Shown here one piece after another: positions 7,555-10,449 of a stretch of DNA of 10,449 bases. The stretch spans positions 1 through 10,449 of the forward strand of contig CALJNY010000063.1 in the NCBI GenBank assembly GCA_937981515.1, read 5' to 3'. A program made the position numbers and the translations under genes. This DNA comes from an uncultured Collinsella sp. Lineage in GTDB: Bacteria; Actinomycetota; Coriobacteriia; Coriobacteriales; Coriobacteriaceae. Position 1 is the first letter of the stretch. Every line of letters starts with the position of its first letter. The notes under the pieces are model-generated. The model ran no database searches. It had not been told where the DNA came from and saw nothing but the letters and a program-made list of their open reading frames with translations.

Positions 7555-8610
7555 GTGGACGGGCACGTGCAACATGACGGCTTTGGCCGCGATATCAACT
7601 ACCTGCGCATTGCCGTTACCGACAAGTGCAATTTCCGCTGCATTTACTGCATGCCGGCCGATGGCGTGGCGCCCCGTGCACACGACGAGCTACTCAGTGC
7701 CGAGGAAATTACCCGCTTTGTACGCTTGGTTGCGGGGGAGGGCATTCGCCGCGTGCGCCTGACGGGCGGCGAGCCGCTGGTCAGCCGCCGTATCATTCCG
7801 CTCATTCGCGACATCCGCGCGATTCCGCAGATCGAGGACATCTCGCTCACCACCAACGGCGCCCTGCTGCCCAAGCTGGCGCCGCAGCTCAAAGATGCCG
7901 GGCTTAACCGCGTTAACATCTCGCTCGACACACTCGACCCTACGCTCTTTGGAAAGATCACTCGTCTGGGTCGACTTGAGCAGACCATGGCTGGCATCGA
8001 CGCGGCGCTGGCTTGGGGCTTTGAACCCGTTAAGGTCAACTGCGTTGTGGTGCGCCGGCTCAACCAAGACGTGGCGGCCCTCGCGCGCTTGACCGTCGAC
8101 CGCCCCATCCACCTGCGCTTTATCGAATATATGCCCATTGGCGACGAGCGCACGAGCTCGCATTGCGCTGTGGACCCACATGCGCCTGCGCTCAATCCCG
8201 AGCTGTGGGACGCGAGCGATACCGTGCCGAGTGACGAGCTGCGGGCGCGCATCGATGCCGGGGTCGCCGCGGCGGGACTGGGCGAGCTCGAGCCGCTCGA
8301 CATCAACGACGCTCCTGCCGGCGCGGGCCCTGCGCGCTATTGGCACTTTCCGGGCGCGGCGGGAACGGTTGGCTTCATTAGCGCCATGTCCAACCATTTT
8401 TGTGCGAATTGCAACCGTCTGCGCCTGACGGCCGATGGCAACGTGCGTCCGTGCCTGTTCAGCGATGCCGAGTATTCGGTGCGTGAGGCGCTGCGCCGTG
8501 GTGATGATATGCAGGTACTTTCGATTTGGCGCGATGCCGTGGCCCACAAACCGCAGGAACACGCGATAATTGAGGGCACGCAACGATTTATGTCCCAAAT
8601 CGGAGGATGA
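7555..8610 (+). CDS. moaA: GTP 3',8-cyclase MoaA (radical SAM)
   Basis: MoaA converts GTP to 3',8-cyclo-7,8-dihydro-GTP, the first step of molybdenum cofactor synthesis, in the cytoplasm. The 351-residue product opens with FGRDINYLRIAVTDKC. It has the radical SAM cluster CNFRCIYC (Cys25, Cys29, Cys32), the SAM-contacting TGGEP (70-74), FIEYMPIGD mid-protein and GPARYWHFPGAAGTVGFIS before the second cluster. The C-terminal 4Fe-4S ligands are Cys283, Cys286 and Cys300 in FCANCNRLRLTADG...RPCLF. The chain ends in Gly-Gly, the tail needed for activity in this family. Length is slightly above the usual ~330 because of extra residues around 205-235. GTG at 7555 is chosen by the ribosome site and the family N-terminus. 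The moaC-mobB gene begins five bases after the stop, so they form an operon. Confidence 0.97.
   Translation: MDGHVQHDGFGRDINYLRIAVTDKCNFRCIYCMPADGVAPRAHDELLSAEEITRFVRLVAGEGIRRVRLTGGEPLVSRRIIPLIRDIRAIPQIEDISLTTNGALLPKLAPQLKDAGLNRVNISLDTLDPTLFGKITRLGRLEQTMAGIDAALAWGFEPVKVNCVVVRRLNQDVAALARLTVDRPIHLRFIEYMPIGDERTSSHCAVDPHAPALNPELWDASDTVPSDELRARIDAGVAAAGLGELEPLDINDAPAGAGPARYWHFPGAAGTVGFISAMSNHFCANCNRLRLTADGNVRPCLFSDAEYSVREALRRGDDMQVLSIWRDAVAHKPQEHAIIEGTQRFMSQIGG
8602..8607 (+). promoter_or_regulatory. Ribosome binding site for moaC-mobB, inside the moaA Gly-Gly codons
   Basis: The last two sense codons of moaA, GGA GGA, also form a near-ideal Shine-Dalgarno seven bases before the ATG at 8615. This supports 8615 over in-frame starts further upstream and indicates translational coupling. 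Confidence 0.75.
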
Positions 8611-8614
8611 TCAT

Positions 8615-9919
8615 ATGGCCAAGAGCAGGTACGCCGATGCCACCAAGGCCGCTCGCAGGGTCGCGATGTCTGCCCACAAAGTCACGGCTGCGGCGAATGC
8701 CGGTAACGCCGACACGTCTGCGCAGCCGACTGCCAGCGCTGCCACCGAGTCCACCCGTGACGCCCGTCGCGACGAGCTGACGCACGTGGACGCCAAGGGC
8801 GAGGTACGCATGGTCGACGTGTCCGACAAGGCCGAGACCCATCGCATCGCCATCGCCGAGGGCACCATCCTCATGCATCCCGAGACGCAGGCCATGGTGC
8901 TGCAAGACCGCGCCAAAAAGGGCGACGTGCTCGCTTGCGCGCGCGTGGCGGGCATTATGGCCATTAAACGCACGAGCGACATCATCCCCATGTGCCATCC
9001 GTTGCTCATTACCAAGAGCAAGTGCGACATTGCGCCCATCGCTGCGGCGGGGACGCCGGCCGAGGACGTGCCCGAGGGCTGGGCACCGGCGCGCGCGGAC
9101 GGACAGGTTGGCTTTCACGTACTGGTTACGGCGGGCGTGACGGGCAAGACGGGTATCGAGATGGAGGCCCTGACCGGCGCGAGCGCTGCGTGCCTAACGA
9201 TCTATGACATGTGCAAGGCGGTCGATCGCGGCATGGAGATCGTCGACGTGCGCCTTCTGCACAAGGAGGGCGGCCGCTCGGGCGTGTGGGATCGTGCAGA
9301 GCGTCAGGCCGCTGTCGTCGAGTCCGTGGCCGCTGACGGTGCCGCGCCCGCAAGCGCACCCATCGCCGTCGCGCCCGCAGCTCCGGCACCGGCCGTCCCC
9401 GCGATCGCGTTTATCGGCTACCAGAACTCGGGTAAGACCACGCTCGTCGAGAAGGTTATCGCCGAGCTCACCCGCCGCGGCCTGCGTGTGGGCTCGCTCA
9501 AGCATCACGGGCACCACGGCTTTGATATCGACGTGCCCGCTAAGGACACCTGGCGCCATCACCAGGCCGGATCCAAGCACGTGGGCCTTATCTGCGCCAC
9601 GCGCTGGGCGGAGTACGCCGACACGCGCGAGGAGGACGAGATACCCGCGCGCGAGCTGCTGTCGCGTTACAACGATGTCGACGTGGTGATCATCGAGGGC
9701 TACAAGACCGAGGGCTTCGACAACATCGTGGTCGCGCGATCGGGTGTCGACCGTCTGCGCGGCAAGAGCTCGCTCGACCTGGTCGACGGCCGCACGCTGG
9801 CCCTTGCCTGCAATGAGGCCCTGGCGCGTCAGGCCTTCGACGCCGGCCTTGCGACCCGAGCCATCAACATCAACGACGCCCGAGCCATCTGCGATCTTAT
9901 CCAAGACCATCTGGCCTAA
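8615..9919 (+). CDS. MoaC-MobB fusion: cyclic pyranopterin monophosphate synthase with MobB-type GTPase domain
   Basis: A 434-residue fusion. Residues 1-53 are an Ala/Thr/Ser-rich extension of unknown role. MoaC spans about 54-226, from LTHVDAKGEVRMVDVS to LLHKEGGRSGVWDR, with family-conserved residues in PMCHPL (His128), EMEALTG (Glu182, Glu184) and YDMCKA (Asp198, Lys201). It should convert MoaA's product to cyclic pyranopterin monophosphate. An Ala/Pro linker (about 236-262) follows, then a MobB domain with P-loop GYQNSGKTT (268-276), the SLKHHGHH stretch and VVIIEGYKTEG. MobB proteins bind GTP and assist MobA in forming the guanine dinucleotide cofactor. The ATG at 8615 is preferred because of the ribosome site at 8602-8607. 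The linker and both domains are in one continuous frame. The stop overlaps the first terminator hairpin. Confidence 0.95.
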   Translation: MAKSRYADATKAARRVAMSAHKVTAAANAGNADTSAQPTASAATESTRDARRDELTHVDAKGEVRMVDVSDKAETHRIAIAEGTILMHPETQAMVLQDRAKKGDVLACARVAGIMAIKRTSDIIPMCHPLLITKSKCDIAPIAAAGTPAEDVPEGWAPARADGQVGFHVLVTAGVTGKTGIEMEALTGASAACLTIYDMCKAVDRGMEIVDVRLLHKEGGRSGVWDRAERQAAVVESVAADGAAPASAPIAVAPAAPAPAVPAIAFIGYQNSGKTTLVEKVIAELTRRGLRVGSLKHHGHHGFDIDVPAKDTWRHHQAGSKHVGLICATRWAEYADTREEDEIPARELLSRYNDVDVVIIEGYKTEGFDNIVVARSGVDRLRGKSSLDLVDGRTLALACNEALARQAFDAGLATRAININDARAICDLIQDHLA

Positions 9920-9958
9920 AACCTGCCAAAAAGGGACAGGTTTATTTTGGCAGGTTTT
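9918..9958 (+). terminator. First intrinsic terminator after moaC-mobB
   Basis: AAAACCTGCCAAAA (9918-9931) pairs perfectly with TTTTGGCAGGTTTT (9945-9958) around 13 nt. The final T4 run is part of the stem and is followed by ATC. The left arm begins inside the TAA stop codon. A competing shorter hairpin, AAACCTG (9919-9925) with CAGGTTT (9937-9943), uses the same left arm. Confidence 0.75.
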
Positions 9959-9977
9959 ATCTGGGCAAACGTCACTT

Positions 9978-10015
9978 CCACCACAAAGGGGCCAGGCACC
10001 TTTGTGGTGGTTTTT
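9978..10015 (+). terminator. Second intrinsic terminator of the moa operon
   Basis: CCACCACAAAGG (9978-9989) pairs perfectly with CCTTTGTGGTGG (9999-10010) around a 9-nt loop and is followed directly by TTTTT (10011-10015). This is a textbook plus-strand terminator. It may belong to a repeated intergenic hairpin family; only a genome search would tell. Confidence 0.85.
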
Positions 10016-10042
10016 GCTTTAGTACATGTGTGGGACATGCCT

Positions 10043-10048
10043 TACAAT
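10043..10048 (+). promoter_or_regulatory. Candidate -10 box of the MFS gene
   Basis: TACAAT, five of six matches to consensus, lies about 137 bases before the MFS start. The best -35 is TTAGTA (10019-10024) with an 18-bp spacer, three of six matches. Starting here, the transcript would carry a leader of about 130 nt. Confidence 0.35.
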
Positions 10049-10094
10049 CTACCAAGTAGTTCATGACGGGCGAAAAACGGAGAGAAGGGGCTTG

Positions 10095-10173
10095 ATGCGT
10101 CCTTAATGTTTCATGCGGACAGATTGATTTGACAGACGGTGGCGAATGCCCGCCGTCCGCATTCGTATGAAAC
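10095..10173 (+). promoter_or_regulatory. Structured 5' leader upstream of the MFS gene
   Basis: GTTTCAT (10108-10114) can pair with ATGAAAC (10167-10173), and ATGCGGAC (10113-10120) with GTCCGCAT (10155-10162). A separate inner hairpin, GACGGTGG (10135-10142) with CCGCCGTC (10150-10157), shares bases 10155-10157 with the outer pairing, so the two compete. A third option pairs ATGCG (10095-10099) with CGCAT (10158-10162). The AAGGAG ribosome site (10174-10179) starts at the next base after the outer stem, so folding could affect initiation. I do not recognise a known riboswitch class. An operator dyad is the alternative. Confidence 0.45.
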
Positions 10174-10184
10174 AAGGAGTCTCC

Positions 10185-10449
10185 ATGCTCGCCTCTCTTT
10201 TCTCAAAGCCTCAATCATCGCTGTCCGTGCAGGCCAAGCGCCTGGTGGCGATGCGCTTTTTCATCTACACCGGTTTTCAGACCAGCTACTTTATCGGCGT
10301 CATCGGAACGCTCACCTATGCAGACGATGCCTCGGTCGTGGCGACATCGCTGGCCGTCCTGTTTATGAACGTCTTTGTGATCTTGGGATCCTTTGCGGGT
10401 GGCGCGGCGCTCGACGCCTGGGGCCCGCGCCGTCATTTCTTGCTGAGCA
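10185..10449 (+). CDS. MFS transporter, N-terminal part (3' end outside window)
   Basis: The ATG at 10185 follows AAGGAG (10174-10179) at five-base spacing. The 88 complete codons give MLASLFSKPQSSLSVQAKRL, a short cytoplasmic start. A first helix region (VAMRFFIYTGFQTSYFIGVIG) and a second (SVVATSLAVLFMNVFVILGSF) follow, then AGGAALDAWGPRRHF. That last stretch matches the loop 2-3 motif A of the major facilitator superfamily (G-x-x-x-D-x-x-G-x-R-R). The substrate cannot be judged from this part. The gene has its own leader after a double terminator, so it is probably not part of the moa operon. Confidence 0.85.
   Translation, partial: MLASLFSKPQSSLSVQAKRLVAMRFFIYTGFQTSYFIGVIGTLTYADDASVVATSLAVLFMNVFVILGSFAGGAALDAWGPRRHFLLS

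Noticed and set aside
7690..8598. A long minus-strand frame opposite moaA
   Set aside because: It is a shadow of a clearly identified gene with all its catalytic motifs on the plus strand.

Overview
The window is GC-rich bacterial DNA with tightly packed genes and strong third-position GC bias. Gene content and the short palindromic intergenic repeats fit a gut actinobacterium of the Coriobacteriia, most likely Collinsella or a close relative. That placement is inferred from recalled resemblance, not from a search.

Layout. Bases 1-575 hold the 3' end of ligA (NAD-dependent DNA ligase), followed by a bidirectional terminator. A short minus-strand coding remnant (about 640-738) looks like the last ~30 residues of a GyrI-like effector-binding regulator and abuts the 3' end of a MATE efflux gene (738-2084, minus). 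A divergent intergenic region (2085-2345) carries a good sigma-70-type promoter for two overlapping ABC exporter genes (2346-4175 and 4168-6066). Together these encode a heterodimeric BmrCD/TM287-288-like multidrug exporter with one degenerate and one consensus ATP site. Next is a single-gene cassette: a 65-nt hairpin repeat (6116-6180), a 345-codon gene for a putative AbiEi/DUF559-like nuclease-fold protein with deviant codon use (6282-7319), and a second copy of the hairpin (7358-7422). The 3' part is a molybdenum cofactor operon: moaA (7555-8610) and a moaC-mobB fusion (8615-9919), closed by two tandem hairpin terminators. The window ends with a structured leader and the first 88 codons of an MFS transporter (10185-10449).

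How the genes relate. The MATE pump and the ABC pair are two drug-export systems sharing one divergent control region, with the likely remnant of a drug-sensing regulator beside them. MoaA and the MoaC domain carry out the two steps from GTP to cyclic pyranopterin monophosphate, and the fused MobB domain would act much later, at the guanylation stage. The hairpin-flanked gene between these blocks is the most accessory-looking segment and the best candidate for something undescribed.
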